From Pseudomonas fluorescens (GTDB taxonomy: Bacteria > Pseudomonadota > Gammaproteobacteria > Pseudomonadales > Pseudomonadaceae): a DNA stretch of 64,000 bases. Under the pieces are notes generated by a model. That model did no database searches. It saw only the letters and a program-made list of their open reading frames with translations, and had not been told where the DNA came from. Position numbers and translations under genes: made by a program. This document shows positions 17,030 through 26,502 of the stretch, one piece after another. The stretch spans positions 2,039,501 to 2,103,500 of the forward strand of contig NZ_CP012830.1 in the NCBI RefSeq assembly GCF_001307155.1, read 5' to 3'. Numbering within the stretch: position 1 is the stretch's first letter; each line of letters opens with the position of its first letter.

Positions 17030-18037
17030 TCATCCGTTGCGCCGATGCAGCCAGCGTTGCAGCCAGGAGGAAGTGGCGCCTAGGGCGTCACGCAGTTGTA
17101 CGGCGGTGATGGTGCGTTGCGCCGCATCGAAAGCCAGCGCCGTGCGCAGCGCCGGCCAGCAGTGTTTCGGAAGGTGTTTGGGCGCTTGCAGTTCACGGTC
17201 CAGGCGTTCGTCACGAGCCTGGGTCGACGGCAAGCGGCGGAACGGGTGCTTACCGCCCGCCAGTTCATAGATCACGCAGGCCACCGCGAAGAGGTCGGCG
17301 CTGGCGGTCAGCGGCGCGCCTTCCAGCAGTTCCGGCGCGGCGTAGCCCGGCGTCCAGGCGTTGAAACGGCTGCGGCTCAAATGCGGCAGGCCGGGCAATA
17401 TGCCCTCCTCGGCCTGGCCGAGGCCGAAGTCGAACAGGCGCACGCCCTCCTCGCTGAGCATCACGTTGCTCGGTTTCAAATCACCGTGCAGCACGCCGCG
17501 ACCGTGGGCATAGGTCAACGCATCAAGCAGCGGCAGCGCGATGTCAGGCAATTCTTGCCACGGCAGGCCCAGGGGCCTTTCGCAGAGCAGTTTGTCCAGG
17601 GTCAGCCCGCGCATCAATTCCATGGTGATGAAGGCGCGCTGGCACTCGGTGTCCACTTCAAAGCTGTGCAAACGCACCACGTTGGCGTGGCGCAGGCGTC
17701 GGGTCAGGGCGAACTCGCTGTAGAGCAAGGCGCTGGCGTCCGGCGATTCGGCAAATTCTTCGCTGAGGATTTTCAGCGCTATAGACGGGTTGGGGTCGCC
17801 GAACTGTTCGTGCAGCAGGTCCCGTGCGCGATACACCGCGCCCATGCCACCGGCACCGAGCAAACGCTCGATGCGGTAACGCCCCACCAGCACGTCCGGC
17901 AACGCACCAACGCTGGCCCGGGTCGGCGCCACGGCACGCGGTGCTGCATGGGATTTGGCGAAGGCGAAGTAGGTCAGGTTGGCAGTTTCTTCGTCGCTGA
18001 CCAGCAGCTCGTCGAGCACAGGATTGAGTTCACTCAT
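17030..18037 (-). CDS. stk1: Ser/Thr protein kinase of the H2-type T6SS (Stk1-like)
   Basis: 335 residues from ATG 18037, which overlaps the phosphatase stop (ATGA); an upstream open stretch in frame is not coding in my view. The kinase domain (about 54-300) has the glycine loop LGAGGMGAVY, Lys in IALKIL (about 89), the catalytic loop HGDLKPSN (HGD instead of HRD) and DFG (203-205). The C-terminus is basic and Trp-rich (SSWLQRWLHRRNG) with no clear membrane helix. With the PP2C next to it, it forms a reversible phosphorylation switch, as with stk1/stp1 at the end of HSI-II in P. aeruginosa. The FHA protein of the cluster is a plausible target. Confidence 0.9.
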   Translation of the reverse strand: MSELNPVLDELLVSDEETANLTYFAFAKSHAAPRAVAPTRASVGALPDVLVGRYRIERLLGAGGMGAVYRARDLLHEQFGDPNPSIALKILSEEFAESPDASALLYSEFALTRRLRHANVVRLHSFEVDTECQRAFITMELMRGLTLDKLLCERPLGLPWQELPDIALPLLDALTYAHGRGVLHGDLKPSNVMLSEEGVRLFDFGLGQAEEGILPGLPHLSRSRFNAWTPGYAAPELLEGAPLTASADLFAVACVIYELAGGKHPFRRLPSTQARDERLDRELQAPKHLPKHCWPALRTALAFDAAQRTITAVQLRDALGATSSWLQRWLHRRNG

Positions 18038-18762
18038 TGACGGATCACCACGGCAGTCAGGTTGTCCCGTGCAGAGCCGCGCAACGCGCTGTCGAACAAA
18101 CGCTCCAGCGCCACCTGCGGCGCGGTCAGGCTCAAGGCGTTGCCCAGCGCGTCGCTGCTCAAGCCCTGGTACAAACCGTCGCTGCACAGCAGAAACGCGT
18201 CACCGGGATAAACCTCGAGTTCGAGCACGTCCAGGGTCAATTGCTCGCTGGCCCCAACCGCACGGGTCAAGGCGCTGGCGGTCGGATGAGCCCGGGCTTG
18301 CTCGACGCCCATCTGTTGTTCGTCGATCAGTTGTTGCATCAGCGAATGGTCTTTGGACAGCTGATACAAACGCTGCCCACGCCACAGGTAACAACGGCTG
18401 TCGCCGGCCCAGATGCAGGCCGCGCGATTACCGTCCACCAACAACGCCACCACGGTGCTGCCCATGATGCTGTCATGGCGCCCGGCGGTGACGGTCAATT
18501 CCTGGCCCAAGCGGCGGTTGAGCCAGTGCAGGCACTGGCGCACGCCTTTGAGCCGCCCGTCGAAACTGTCTTCGACGGGCAATTCCGCCAGGCTGGCGAC
18601 GATCAACTGGCTGGCGATGTCGCCACCCTGATGACCGCCCATGCCGTCCGCGACCACCCACAGGCCATGCTCCGGGCTGTCGAGGAAAGCATCTTCGTTG
18701 CGCGCCCGAACCTTGCCCGGATCGGTACGCGCCGCGCTGCGCCAGGGGCTGGCAACCAGCAT
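18034..18762 (-). CDS. stp1: PP2C-family phosphatase of the H2-type T6SS (Stp1-like)
   Basis: 242 residues. All PPM/PP2C metal-binding motifs are present: VRARNEDAFLD, VADGMGGHQGGDIAS, GSTVVALLV, WAGDSRCYL, LLCSDGLYQG and RDNLTAVV. It should remove phosphate from substrates of the neighbouring kinase in the cytoplasm. Its ATG shares one base with the tssM stop (TGATG) and its stop overlaps the kinase start, so the three are translationally coupled. It is paralogous to the phosphatase gene at 51765. Confidence 0.94.
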   Translation of the reverse strand: MLVASPWRSAARTDPGKVRARNEDAFLDSPEHGLWVVADGMGGHQGGDIASQLIVASLAELPVEDSFDGRLKGVRQCLHWLNRRLGQELTVTAGRHDSIMGSTVVALLVDGNRAACIWAGDSRCYLWRGQRLYQLSKDHSLMQQLIDEQQMGVEQARAHPTASALTRAVGASEQLTLDVLELEVYPGDAFLLCSDGLYQGLSSDALGNALSLTAPQVALERLFDSALRGSARDNLTAVVIRQ

Positions 18763-21700
18763 CAGAGCTGCACCGGCATACGGAAGGTGCGCAACACGCC
18801 CATGTCGAACGGGTTCGGCGCGCGCTGGCTCATCAGCAGGTAGTTGGCACGCAGGCCACCCACATCAGCCTTGAGCACCAGCACGTCGCGACCGCTCAGG
18901 TATTCGGTCTGCATCAAATCGAACAGACGGAACAGCGACCATGGGCCGGTGTTTTTCTCGATGCCGATCGGGCGGCCGGCCATTTTTTCGAGGACCAGGC
19001 TGGTGCGACCGTCTTGCGCGTCGGTTGGCCATTTGAAGGCCACCGGCACGATCGGGCCATGACGGTATTCCATGGTCTTGTCGCCAAAGCGGAACTCGGA
19101 ACGGCTGACAGTCGGGTCGAGGGTGTACGGCTCCAGTTTGAACTGCACCTGCGGCTCGGCCGGGTTTTCGGCAAAGAAACTTTGGCGGATCACTTGTGCC
19201 GCAGCCATCTGGTCGAGGTAGACCTTGGACATCGGCAGGCTGTGACCGTCGATGCTGCGCAGGCGGTAGTTGCCCGGATCGCCGCTGACGAAAGGCCGCA
19301 TGTAGGTGTCGAAGAAGCGGTCGGCGATGCCCTGCGTCTTGAAGAACTCGCGGAAGTCGCTGATCGCAACGTCGCTGGTGCTGTGGGCGTTGAACGGGTA
19401 ACGCTTGTTGATCGCCTTGCCATAGAAGCTGTACAGCTCGCTCTGGTAGCGCTGGTTGAGGTACTGGTAGGAATCGTTGAGTACCAGACGCCAGGTGTCT
19501 TCGGCCAGCACGTTGAACCACACGCTGATCGGGCGCGGCAGGCGACCCGAGGCGTTGCGCAAGTTGCTCAGCGCATCGCGCTGGCCGCTCATGCGGGTCT
19601 TGGCCATTTCGAACGCGGCCTGATCCGGGGCACTGGCTCGCGCCAGGCTGGACAGTTGCAGTTGCAGGTCGTTCAGCGCTTGCAGCGCCGGGGTCAGGTC
19701 GGCAGCCGGGCCGTTGTTGTCATCGAGCAAACGATGCAGCGGTTCGAAGCGCCGTTGCAGGGATTTCTTCGCGGTGTCCGGCAAGGTTTTGGTGGCCAAT
19801 GCATCGCCCGCCTTGCCTGCCACGGCTGCAGCGACTTTACCCAGCGCACCGCCCTTCTTGGCGAGCAGTTTTTCCGCGGCATCCGTGACATCTTCAGTGT
19901 TGTCGACGGTGGCTGGGAAACGGGTGTTCTCGCGCACTTCCACCAGCATCTGCAGGACCGGCGAATTGGCGGACGTCAGCCCGGCCAGTTGTTCAGCACC
20001 TTCACCGGCGTCGTTGATTGGCCGCAATGCCACCTGGCCGACCGCTTCGCTCCAGAAGTTGGCGTAGTCGCGGAAGTACAGTTGCTCCAGTTTGACCATC
20101 AGGCGGCGCAAGTCCATGCCGCTCATGCCCGAGCCTTCGCCCAGCACCCAGTTGTCACGCAGGATGTCGGTGACCAGTGCCGAACCCTGGACCGAGAAGT
20201 ACTGCTGATAACCCTGTTGGGTGTAGAACCCCGGGATCACGTAGTCGGTGCCGACGAACAGCGCGCCCTGTGGACCGAGGTGTTGGCTGAAGCGGTAATC
20301 CGGCAGATTGCGGGCCTGCTCACGCAGCATCCGGTAGACCACGGTGGCCAGCGATTCGCTGCGCAGAACCTGACGCGCCTGGGCGACCAATGCATCGTTG
20401 AGCGGGTAGATAAACGGCTGCTCGAGCAGGTGTTCGAAGTGCCCGTTCAGACCGTTCTGCACCGCGGTGTTGCCGGTGTAACGGACCGACCAGTCCTGAG
20501 CTACCCAATCTTTCAGCCACGCTGGATCGCGACGGTCCTTCATGTTCAGCATCAGGTAGGCGCGCAGGCTGTTGAGCAGCCGACCGCGGTCCTTCATGTT
20601 GTTGCGGATCTGCCCTTCAAGCAGTTGCGCAACGCGTGGCAGCAACTGGGTTTCAAGTTCACGCCGATACGCGTCCTTGACCACCGGGTTGCTCTCTTGT
20701 CCCTGATACAGACCACCGCGCTCGAACATCGACACATCGCCTTTAGGCGGGAAGACCTTGGTCGCTTCATAGCGGGTATCGAGGGTTTTAAGCACGCCCA
20801 TCGCGTCATCGCGTGCCGTCAGCGCCGAGCGCTGCTGGGTCCAGGTTTGCGCCAGCGAACGCAGGTGTTCCAGGCGTTCGTAGTTGGCCGAGAAACCCGT
20901 TGCCCAAAGTAGGCCGAACAGCCCTAGCGCCGCCAGTGCACCGACGTACAACGCGCGCTGGCCCCAATGGATGCGGCTGCGCTCGCGCTTGTCCAGACCG
21001 GCCAGATCGGCCTCGGGGAAAATCACCCGGCTGAGCACGTGGTGGATGAACCGCGAGCGACCGCTGCGCAAGGTCGGCAACACGCCGCTGTCGATGCCCA
21101 GGTTGGCGCCAATGCCGGCGGTGCTCTGGTCCATCTGTTGCTTGAGGTGCGGCGCGCTGGTCAGGTAGAAACCGCGCAACTGGCTGACGCGCTGGTAGCG
21201 GTTGCCGGTGAACGCCATGTCGACAAACAGGCACAGGTGCTCGCCGATCTGCCCCAGTTGATGCGGGAAGTCGAGAATGCGACCACGGCGCTGGGTGTCG
21301 CGCTCCTGGTGCATGCGCATGATCACCTGGCTGTTGAGGCGACGCAGCAGCTCTTCGAACTCTGCGCGCAGCACGGCCACGTCGGTGCCGCTTTGCTCTT
21401 TGCGAAAGCTGGTGCCGAGTACCTGATCGCTTTCTTCGCGGGTCAGCTGATCGAAGAACTCGTCGAAGCCCAACAACTGGTCGGCCTTGCTCAGCACCAG
21501 ATAGATCGGCAGGTCGACGTGCAGTTTCTGATGCACGTCTTGCAGGCGCGCACGCACCTGACGCGCCAGGGTGTCGAGGTCTTGCTCGGTGCCACTGAGC
21601 AGCAACTCAACTGGAATGGTCACCAGCACGCCATTCAACGGACGGTTGCGACGACGCTTGCGCAGCAGGTCGAGCAAGGTGGTCCAGGCGCTGCCGTCGA

Positions 21701-22295
21701 CACCCACGTCCGGCTGGGTCAGGTAACGCCCGGCGGTGTCGATCAGCACGCCGTGGTCGGCGAAGTACCAGTCGCAATGGCGGGTGCCGATGGTGTCGCG
21801 GGTGAGTTTGCGGTCGATCTTGTTGATCGGAAACTCAAGGCCCGAGAAGTCCAGCAGGCTGGTTTTTCCGCTGCCCTGTGGACCGATCAGCAGGTACCAC
21901 GGCAGATCGTTGCGCCAGCGTTCGCTGCGGCCCCGATACAGGCTTGAGGTTTTCAAGGTACGCAGTGCGTCTTTGAAACGCGCACGCAGCTCCTTTTGTT
22001 CCTCGTCGATCAGCCCTTCACGGTGAATACGCTCCTGGCCGTCTTCGGTTTCTTCGACGGCTTTTTTGCGCACACCGGCGCGCCAACTGACGAAGACCAT
22101 GGTCAGGCCCCAGATCAGGAACAGCACGCTGATGGTCAGCAGGCGCGAGGTCGAGCCTTCCCAGAATTTGTAATCGTTGACGGCCAGCAGCGGTCCGACG
22201 AACCACACCAGCAGCGCCACGAACAGCACCAGCAGCAGGGTCCAGACCCAGGTCTTGCGCAAGAACGCGCCGACTTTCTTGAAAAGCTTTTTCAT
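18762..22295 (-). CDS. tssM: TssM (IcmF), T6SS membrane complex protein (H2-type)
   Basis: 1177 residues from ATG 22295, with AGGGA 7 bp upstream; a GTG one codon earlier is possible. Two N-terminal membrane helices (about 18-38 and 53-72) are followed by a cytoplasmic NTPase-like domain with an intact Walker A (GPQGSGKT, about 138-145) and DTAGRYL. A third helix (about 445-465, ALYVGALAALGLFGLLWATG) precedes the long periplasmic domain that binds TssJ. TssM spans the envelope and, with TssL and TssJ, anchors the sheath baseplate. It starts 14 bp after tssL. The protein is full length without frameshift. Confidence 0.97.
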   Translation of the reverse strand: MKKLFKKVGAFLRKTWVWTLLLVLFVALLVWFVGPLLAVNDYKFWEGSTSRLLTISVLFLIWGLTMVFVSWRAGVRKKAVEETEDGQERIHREGLIDEEQKELRARFKDALRTLKTSSLYRGRSERWRNDLPWYLLIGPQGSGKTSLLDFSGLEFPINKIDRKLTRDTIGTRHCDWYFADHGVLIDTAGRYLTQPDVGVDGSAWTTLLDLLRKRRRNRPLNGVLVTIPVELLLSGTEQDLDTLARQVRARLQDVHQKLHVDLPIYLVLSKADQLLGFDEFFDQLTREESDQVLGTSFRKEQSGTDVAVLRAEFEELLRRLNSQVIMRMHQERDTQRRGRILDFPHQLGQIGEHLCLFVDMAFTGNRYQRVSQLRGFYLTSAPHLKQQMDQSTAGIGANLGIDSGVLPTLRSGRSRFIHHVLSRVIFPEADLAGLDKRERSRIHWGQRALYVGALAALGLFGLLWATGFSANYERLEHLRSLAQTWTQQRSALTARDDAMGVLKTLDTRYEATKVFPPKGDVSMFERGGLYQGQESNPVVKDAYRRELETQLLPRVAQLLEGQIRNNMKDRGRLLNSLRAYLMLNMKDRRDPAWLKDWVAQDWSVRYTGNTAVQNGLNGHFEHLLEQPFIYPLNDALVAQARQVLRSESLATVVYRMLREQARNLPDYRFSQHLGPQGALFVGTDYVIPGFYTQQGYQQYFSVQGSALVTDILRDNWVLGEGSGMSGMDLRRLMVKLEQLYFRDYANFWSEAVGQVALRPINDAGEGAEQLAGLTSANSPVLQMLVEVRENTRFPATVDNTEDVTDAAEKLLAKKGGALGKVAAAVAGKAGDALATKTLPDTAKKSLQRRFEPLHRLLDDNNGPAADLTPALQALNDLQLQLSSLARASAPDQAAFEMAKTRMSGQRDALSNLRNASGRLPRPISVWFNVLAEDTWRLVLNDSYQYLNQRYQSELYSFYGKAINKRYPFNAHSTSDVAISDFREFFKTQGIADRFFDTYMRPFVSGDPGNYRLRSIDGHSLPMSKVYLDQMAAAQVIRQSFFAENPAEPQVQFKLEPYTLDPTVSRSEFRFGDKTMEYRHGPIVPVAFKWPTDAQDGRTSLVLEKMAGRPIGIEKNTGPWSLFRLFDLMQTEYLSGRDVLVLKADVGGLRANYLLMSQRAPNPFDMGVLRTFRMPVQL

Positions 22296-22309
22296 CACAC
22301 GTCCCTGTT

Positions 22310-23185
22310 TTACGGCTTCGACAGCGGCTGAACTGCGGCTGGATCAAGCGGCTGATAAGGTTGCAGAACAGTGTCGCGCTGCTCGCCGAGTACCCAGGCA
22401 AAACCCGAATACATCACCACCAGGCACACCAGCGTAAACAGCGCCACCATCCACCACGGCACAATACGCACCAGGCTGCGACGCCTGTCGTTGAGGCCTT
22501 CCCAGTGCGGCGACAGTTCACGCGGTACGTCGCCGCGCAGCTGGCGAATCTGCCGGTAGAGCGCATCGCGAATGCCGTCGAGTTCCAGCATGCCGCGCGC
22601 CTGCACCCGGTACTTGCCCTCGAAACCGAGCGACAGGCACAGGTACATCAGTTCCAGCATTGGCAGGTGTTTGATCGGGTTCTTCGACAGACGATCGAGC
22701 AGCTGGAAGAATTTCTCGCCGCCAAAGGTCTCGTTGTGGAAGCTGCTGAGCAGGCTCATCTGCGACCACTCGCTTTCGTTGCCCCACGGGGTGGTGACCA
22801 CTGCTTCGTCGACGACGGTGCAGAGCACGTAACGCGCAGCCATTACCTGGCTGCTCTCGGCGCCGTTGTGCAGCGCACGGACTTCGAAGAGTTTCAGCGC
22901 AGCCGTCAGCCGCTGGTTGAGCGCGTGCATGTCTTCGCGGGTGGCGCTGTGCTTGAGCCGCACCACTTCCGACAGCAGGTCGGACGACGCCGCCACCAGC
23001 GAGTTGAGGCTGATATTGAAGGCTTCCGCCGGGCGCAGGCGCGCGGCGTAGATCATCCGTTCTTCCAGTTGCTCGAAACGCGGCGGTGCCGCGAAATCGG
23101 TCAGCGGGCTCTGTGCCGGGCCATGGCCCTGACGATCCAGAAGGACGGTTTTGTCATCCTGGCTGTGATCCATTTCCTTGATCAT
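22310..23185 (-). CDS. tssL: TssL (DotU/IcmH), T6SS membrane complex protein (H2-type)
   Basis: 291 residues from ATG 23185 (AGGAA 6 bp upstream). The cytoplasmic DotU domain (about 40-225) has YVLCTVVDEAVVTTPWGNESEW, SLLSSFHNETFGGEKFFQLL and LELMYLCLSLGFEGKYRV. A single C-terminal membrane helix (about 246-267, WWMVALFTLVCLVVMYSGFAW) is followed by a short periplasmic tail. There is no peptidoglycan-binding domain, unlike the copy at 56644. It sits 5 bp after tssK. It connects TssM to the baseplate through TssK and TssE. Confidence 0.96.
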   Translation of the reverse strand: MIKEMDHSQDDKTVLLDRQGHGPAQSPLTDFAAPPRFEQLEERMIYAARLRPAEAFNISLNSLVAASSDLLSEVVRLKHSATREDMHALNQRLTAALKLFEVRALHNGAESSQVMAARYVLCTVVDEAVVTTPWGNESEWSQMSLLSSFHNETFGGEKFFQLLDRLSKNPIKHLPMLELMYLCLSLGFEGKYRVQARGMLELDGIRDALYRQIRQLRGDVPRELSPHWEGLNDRRRSLVRIVPWWMVALFTLVCLVVMYSGFAWVLGEQRDTVLQPYQPLDPAAVQPLSKP

Positions 23186-23190
23186 GTCGG

Positions 23191-24522
23191 TCAGTTCCTG
23201 ATGGCCCAGAATTTCAGTTCAAGCTCGGCAAATTCGCCGGACACGTGGAACGCGAAGCCGCCGGAGCGCTCCAGTTGTGCCAGGTCTTCGGAACTGAGCT
23301 CGAGGATGAAATAGGTTTTGTTCGAGTGGAACGGGATCTGCCGCGGCGCCACCGGCAAGGGTTTGACCTTGATGCCCGGCAAGTGCAGGTTGACCAGCTG
23401 GCGGATGCGTTCCACCGGGCCGACCTTGAGGTGTGCCGGCAGGCGATGCCGCAGCTCTTCGGAGTCACAATTGGCACTGGCTGCCAGCACGAACGACGCC
23501 GTGCCCAGCAGTTTGTGATCGTGCAGCGGCGACACGGTGATCCCGTATTGACGGGCTTGCAGCTCCAGTTCGATGGCGTGCTGTTCGAGCACCATCGACA
23601 GCACCTGACGAATCGCTTCCATCAGTTTGCGGAAGCTCGCGCCCTGGTCGCTGTGCTGATAGCGGCTGTCCAGACGCGGGCGTTTGCTGTCACTGGCAAA
23701 GGTCGACAGATCGCCGAGCATCGACAGCAACGTGCGGTACAACTCTTCCGGGTGAACCTGTTCCAGGCCGAGGTAATGGCGCAGGACCAGTTCGGTGCGG
23801 TTGATCAGTTGCAGCATCATGAAGTCGCCGACTTCCGCGCCACCGACCTTGCCGTTGGAGCGAATCCGGTCGGCAATGGTATCGCCACGGTGGCCGAGCA
23901 TGCTGATGACTTCTTTGAGGCACGACAGCAGGTAGCCCGACGCGTGAGCGTGGATGAAGGTCGGGACGAAATCCGGATCGAGGCTGATCACGCCGTCGGG
24001 CGTGGTGTCGAGGACTTCGCAGATCTTCAGCTTCACGTAAGCCTGGTCGCTCTGCTGCTCGCCGAGCAACAAGCGGAAGTCCGGGCGCGCGCAGCTGACC
24101 TGGCTGCTGGAATCATCGCCGGCGTTGGAGTCGGCAACTTCCGCTTCGTACGCGGTGTAGCGCGCCAGCACGTCGGATTGCTCCAGGCGACGGGACTCGA
24201 TGTGGTTACCGGTCACCAGCGGCAAGGCCAGGTAGATCGGCGTGTTGCCGGTGTTCGGCGGGACGTCGAGGGCCAGCGGTTCGGTGTTGCCACCGAGTTC
24301 GAACAGGCTGCCGTCCGGGAGAATCCCCGAGGCCTGGCTGATCACCAGCTTGCCCATGTTGAGGAACTGCAAGTCGATCTCGAGCCCCAGAAACCCCCAG
24401 GTGTAACTGCCCAGCAACTGGGTGCGGATTTTCATCTGGTTGTCGTAGTAGCGATCGTTGTGCTGGAAGTGCTGCGGACGCAGCAACATGCCTTCCTGCC
24501 AAATGACTTTATGCACGTTCAT
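23191..24522 (-). CDS. tssK: TssK, T6SS baseplate protein (H2-type)
   Basis: 443 residues, with the typical N-terminus VIWQEGMLLRPQHFQHNDRYYDNQ and the C-terminal receptor region ending LKFWAIRN. Internal family blocks include YLALPLVTGNHIES and NRTELVLRHYLGLEQVHPEELYR. TssK trimers join the baseplate wedges to the membrane complex. The gene is 2 bp downstream of tssJ and 5 bp upstream of tssL. The start ATG 24522 is unambiguous because the N-terminus is conserved. Confidence 0.97.
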   Translation of the reverse strand: MNVHKVIWQEGMLLRPQHFQHNDRYYDNQMKIRTQLLGSYTWGFLGLEIDLQFLNMGKLVISQASGILPDGSLFELGGNTEPLALDVPPNTGNTPIYLALPLVTGNHIESRRLEQSDVLARYTAYEAEVADSNAGDDSSSQVSCARPDFRLLLGEQQSDQAYVKLKICEVLDTTPDGVISLDPDFVPTFIHAHASGYLLSCLKEVISMLGHRGDTIADRIRSNGKVGGAEVGDFMMLQLINRTELVLRHYLGLEQVHPEELYRTLLSMLGDLSTFASDSKRPRLDSRYQHSDQGASFRKLMEAIRQVLSMVLEQHAIELELQARQYGITVSPLHDHKLLGTASFVLAASANCDSEELRHRLPAHLKVGPVERIRQLVNLHLPGIKVKPLPVAPRQIPFHSNKTYFILELSSEDLAQLERSGGFAFHVSGEFAELELKFWAIRN

Positions 24523-24524
24523 GT

Positions 24525-25034
24525 TCAGTCATCCGCCTTGGCGAGCTTTTGGTTTTTATTATGGATGCCGGTCTGATCGAGGGTCAGCTCGGCCACCGTC
24601 AGATCGGCCGGGGTGACTGGAACCACATAGCGCCATTGGGTTTCACGCAGATCGCGATACGCCGCGAGCACGCCGACGTAGCGGCTGCCGCTGTCGACGC
24701 TGAGCTTGAATTCGACGGCTTCACCCGGGCGCAATTCCAGCTCTTCGCTGGCCACCAGGTCTGGCGACAGGGATTCCTTGGCGCGCTCGTACAGGCTGAA
24801 GAAGTCAGCGTTTTCGAAGGCCACCGGGTGTTTGAGCTCTATCAGCCGCACGACAATCGGCGATGGTCGGCCATTCAGGTCCGGGTTGACCTGATCGCTG
24901 GCGGTCAGCTTGAGGTTGAGCTTGGTGACGGTGGAATACGGCGAAATCGACGAGCAGCCGGCCAGCAGCACCAGAGCGCTGAACGCTGTCAGCAGGTTGA
25001 TTATTACGGCCTTGAAGCGAGACATGCGCATCAT
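24525..25034 (-). CDS. tssJ: TssJ, T6SS outer-membrane lipoprotein (H2-type)
   Basis: 169 residues. The signal peptide has a lipobox (LVLLAGCSS, Cys about 27) and is followed by a beta-sandwich domain with the family's LKLTASDQVNPDLNGRPSPIVVRLIELK pattern. TssJ anchors in the outer membrane and binds the periplasmic part of TssM. The first ATG (25034) overlaps the fha stop by 4 bp; two more ATGs follow within 10 bases and could serve instead. It is called Lip2 in the equivalent P. aeruginosa cluster. Confidence 0.95.
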   Translation of the reverse strand: MMRMSRFKAVIINLLTAFSALVLLAGCSSISPYSTVTKLNLKLTASDQVNPDLNGRPSPIVVRLIELKHPVAFENADFFSLYERAKESLSPDLVASEELELRPGEAVEFKLSVDSGSRYVGVLAAYRDLRETQWRYVVPVTPADLTVAELTLDQTGIHNKNQKLAKADD

Positions 25035-26230
25035 CCTTGGTGGTCGGTGTGTAGGGTGGAAATCAGGCGGATCTGTTCTTCGTAGGCCTGGGCGAAATCC
25101 CGCGCCAGCAGGCGTTCGCTCCAGTCATCGTCCTGACGCAGCGCCTGGTGATAACGGCCGTAGGCTCTCCAGCGGCTGCCAGAGGTGGCGAGCAGCGGCT
25201 TGTTGCCGTCGCGCTCGAAACGCAAGGTCAGTTGCTGTGGCGAGAAGTGTTCGAGGGTGCCGCGTACCGCCGCGCGGCTAGCGGTGAGCAAGGCCACCTG
25301 ATGCGCCTGCAAATCACGGAACGCCCGCGAGATTGCCTGCCCGGCTGGCAACTGGCCGGGTTTGTCGCCCTGCAACAGAATGCCCAGCGCTTCGCTGGCA
25401 TCGACGGCAAATTTCAGCGGGTTTTTACCGGTGCCTTGAACGGTGGTCTGCGCCAGACGCAGTTCGTTTTTCAGCTCCGACCGGGTGCGCAGGCTCTGCT
25501 GCAAACCGCCGACGCTTTGCTTGAGCAAACGCGCGGCATCGATCGCCAGGGCTTCGCGGCTGTCGTGATCGAGGCCTTTGAGGTCGACGCCCAGCGCATC
25601 ACCGAAACGCTCCCAGAAGCCTTCGCTTTGACGCTCGATCGCCTTGGGTGCCGGCGCAGGTTCCGGCGCGACAGGTGCGGCCACCAGTTCCGGCACCAAC
25701 AGGCTTTCCATGTCGATGCGCGCATAGTCGGCACACTGGCGCGGTTCCTGACGCGGCGCATTGAGGGCACTCAGTTCATCGATTTCCGAGTAGGCCCGTT
25801 CCTGTTGATCGAGCGCCATGAGTGGATCAAGGTCGAGAAACGCATCGTCCGGAATGGTGCTGCCGGCCGCTTGCGGGTGGCCGACTTCGGTATCGAAGGC
25901 CGCCGGGGCGCGTACCAGCCGCGCACGGATTTCGAAATCCCCCAGCACGTAGACGCTGCCGTGTTCAACGCGCTGCGCTTCACCCTTGCGCAGACGCGCG
26001 CCGCTTTCGCTGGCCTGAATACCGTTGCTGCTGGTATCGGTCAGGAAAAACCTGCCGTCGCGGTAGCTGATCAACGCGTGATGGTTGGACAGGTGACGCT
26101 TGCGGTCAGGAATGATCCAGTCGCAGTCCTCGCCCCGTCCGATCACACCGCCAGCCTGCTTGAAGGTCTTTTGGCACAAATCCGTAGGCACGAACTGCTT
26201 GGTGTTGAGCATTTCGAAAACCAGTTCCAT
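25031..26230 (-). CDS. tagH: FHA-domain T6SS protein (Fha2/TagH-like)
   Basis: 399 residues from ATG 26230, which has AAGGAG 8 bp upstream; the longer open frame to 26251 begins with GTG and lacks a site. The N-terminal FHA domain (about 20-90) has the phosphothreonine-binding residues in GGVIGRGEDCDWIIPD, HLSNHHALISY and TDTSSNGI. A linker rich in Pro/Ala follows, and then a C-terminal T6SS-specific domain with GKNPLKFAVDASEALGILLQG and the terminal FAQAYEEQIRLIS. It is expected to dock phosphorylated partners, fitting the kinase/phosphatase pair at the other end of the operon. Confidence 0.94.
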   Translation of the reverse strand: MELVFEMLNTKQFVPTDLCQKTFKQAGGVIGRGEDCDWIIPDRKRHLSNHHALISYRDGRFFLTDTSSNGIQASESGARLRKGEAQRVEHGSVYVLGDFEIRARLVRAPAAFDTEVGHPQAAGSTIPDDAFLDLDPLMALDQQERAYSEIDELSALNAPRQEPRQCADYARIDMESLLVPELVAAPVAPEPAPAPKAIERQSEGFWERFGDALGVDLKGLDHDSREALAIDAARLLKQSVGGLQQSLRTRSELKNELRLAQTTVQGTGKNPLKFAVDASEALGILLQGDKPGQLPAGQAISRAFRDLQAHQVALLTASRAAVRGTLEHFSPQQLTLRFERDGNKPLLATSGSRWRAYGRYHQALRQDDDWSERLLARDFAQAYEEQIRLISTLHTDHQG

Positions 26231-26247
26231 GATGTCGCTCCTTGCGG

Positions 26248-26388
26248 TCACTTGCCGCGATTGACCGCCTGCGGATCACCCAGAGGGCGATAGGTGTTGT
26301 CGTTGAATTTGTAATTGCCGCTACAGCCCCCGAGGCCGCATAGAACGACGAGGGTCAACAGGACAGCTTGCCAGTGACGAACAGACAT
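26248..26388 (-). CDS. Small T6SS lipoprotein (OrfX-like)
   Basis: A 46-residue gene. MSVRHWQAVLLTLVVLCGLG precedes a lipobox (LGGC), then a short mature part SGNYKFNDNTYRPLGDPQAV. The position between the sigma-54 activator and fha matches the small orfX lipoprotein gene of HSI-II in P. aeruginosa. The ATG 26388 has GGAG upstream. The stop lies 17 bp before the fha start. The function is unknown; a lipoprotein of 25 mature residues could be a structural or accessory factor of the membrane complex. Confidence 0.8.
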   Translation of the reverse strand: MSVRHWQAVLLTLVVLCGLGGCSGNYKFNDNTYRPLGDPQAVNRGK

Positions 26389-26502
26389 CAGAGGGTCTCC
26401 AGGGCTAAACAATGCACAAAGCACCGCCCCTTGAGGGCGGCACTGACAGAAGCAAAAGGGGTGGGTGTCAGGGCTCTAGCCTGAGGCCTCGAGCCGATCA
26501 CC

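Noticed and set aside
18034..18187. Upstream extension of the Stk1-like kinase to 18187
   Set aside because: It would lie wholly within the phosphatase gene; the ATGA overlap at 18034-18037 gives the normal start.
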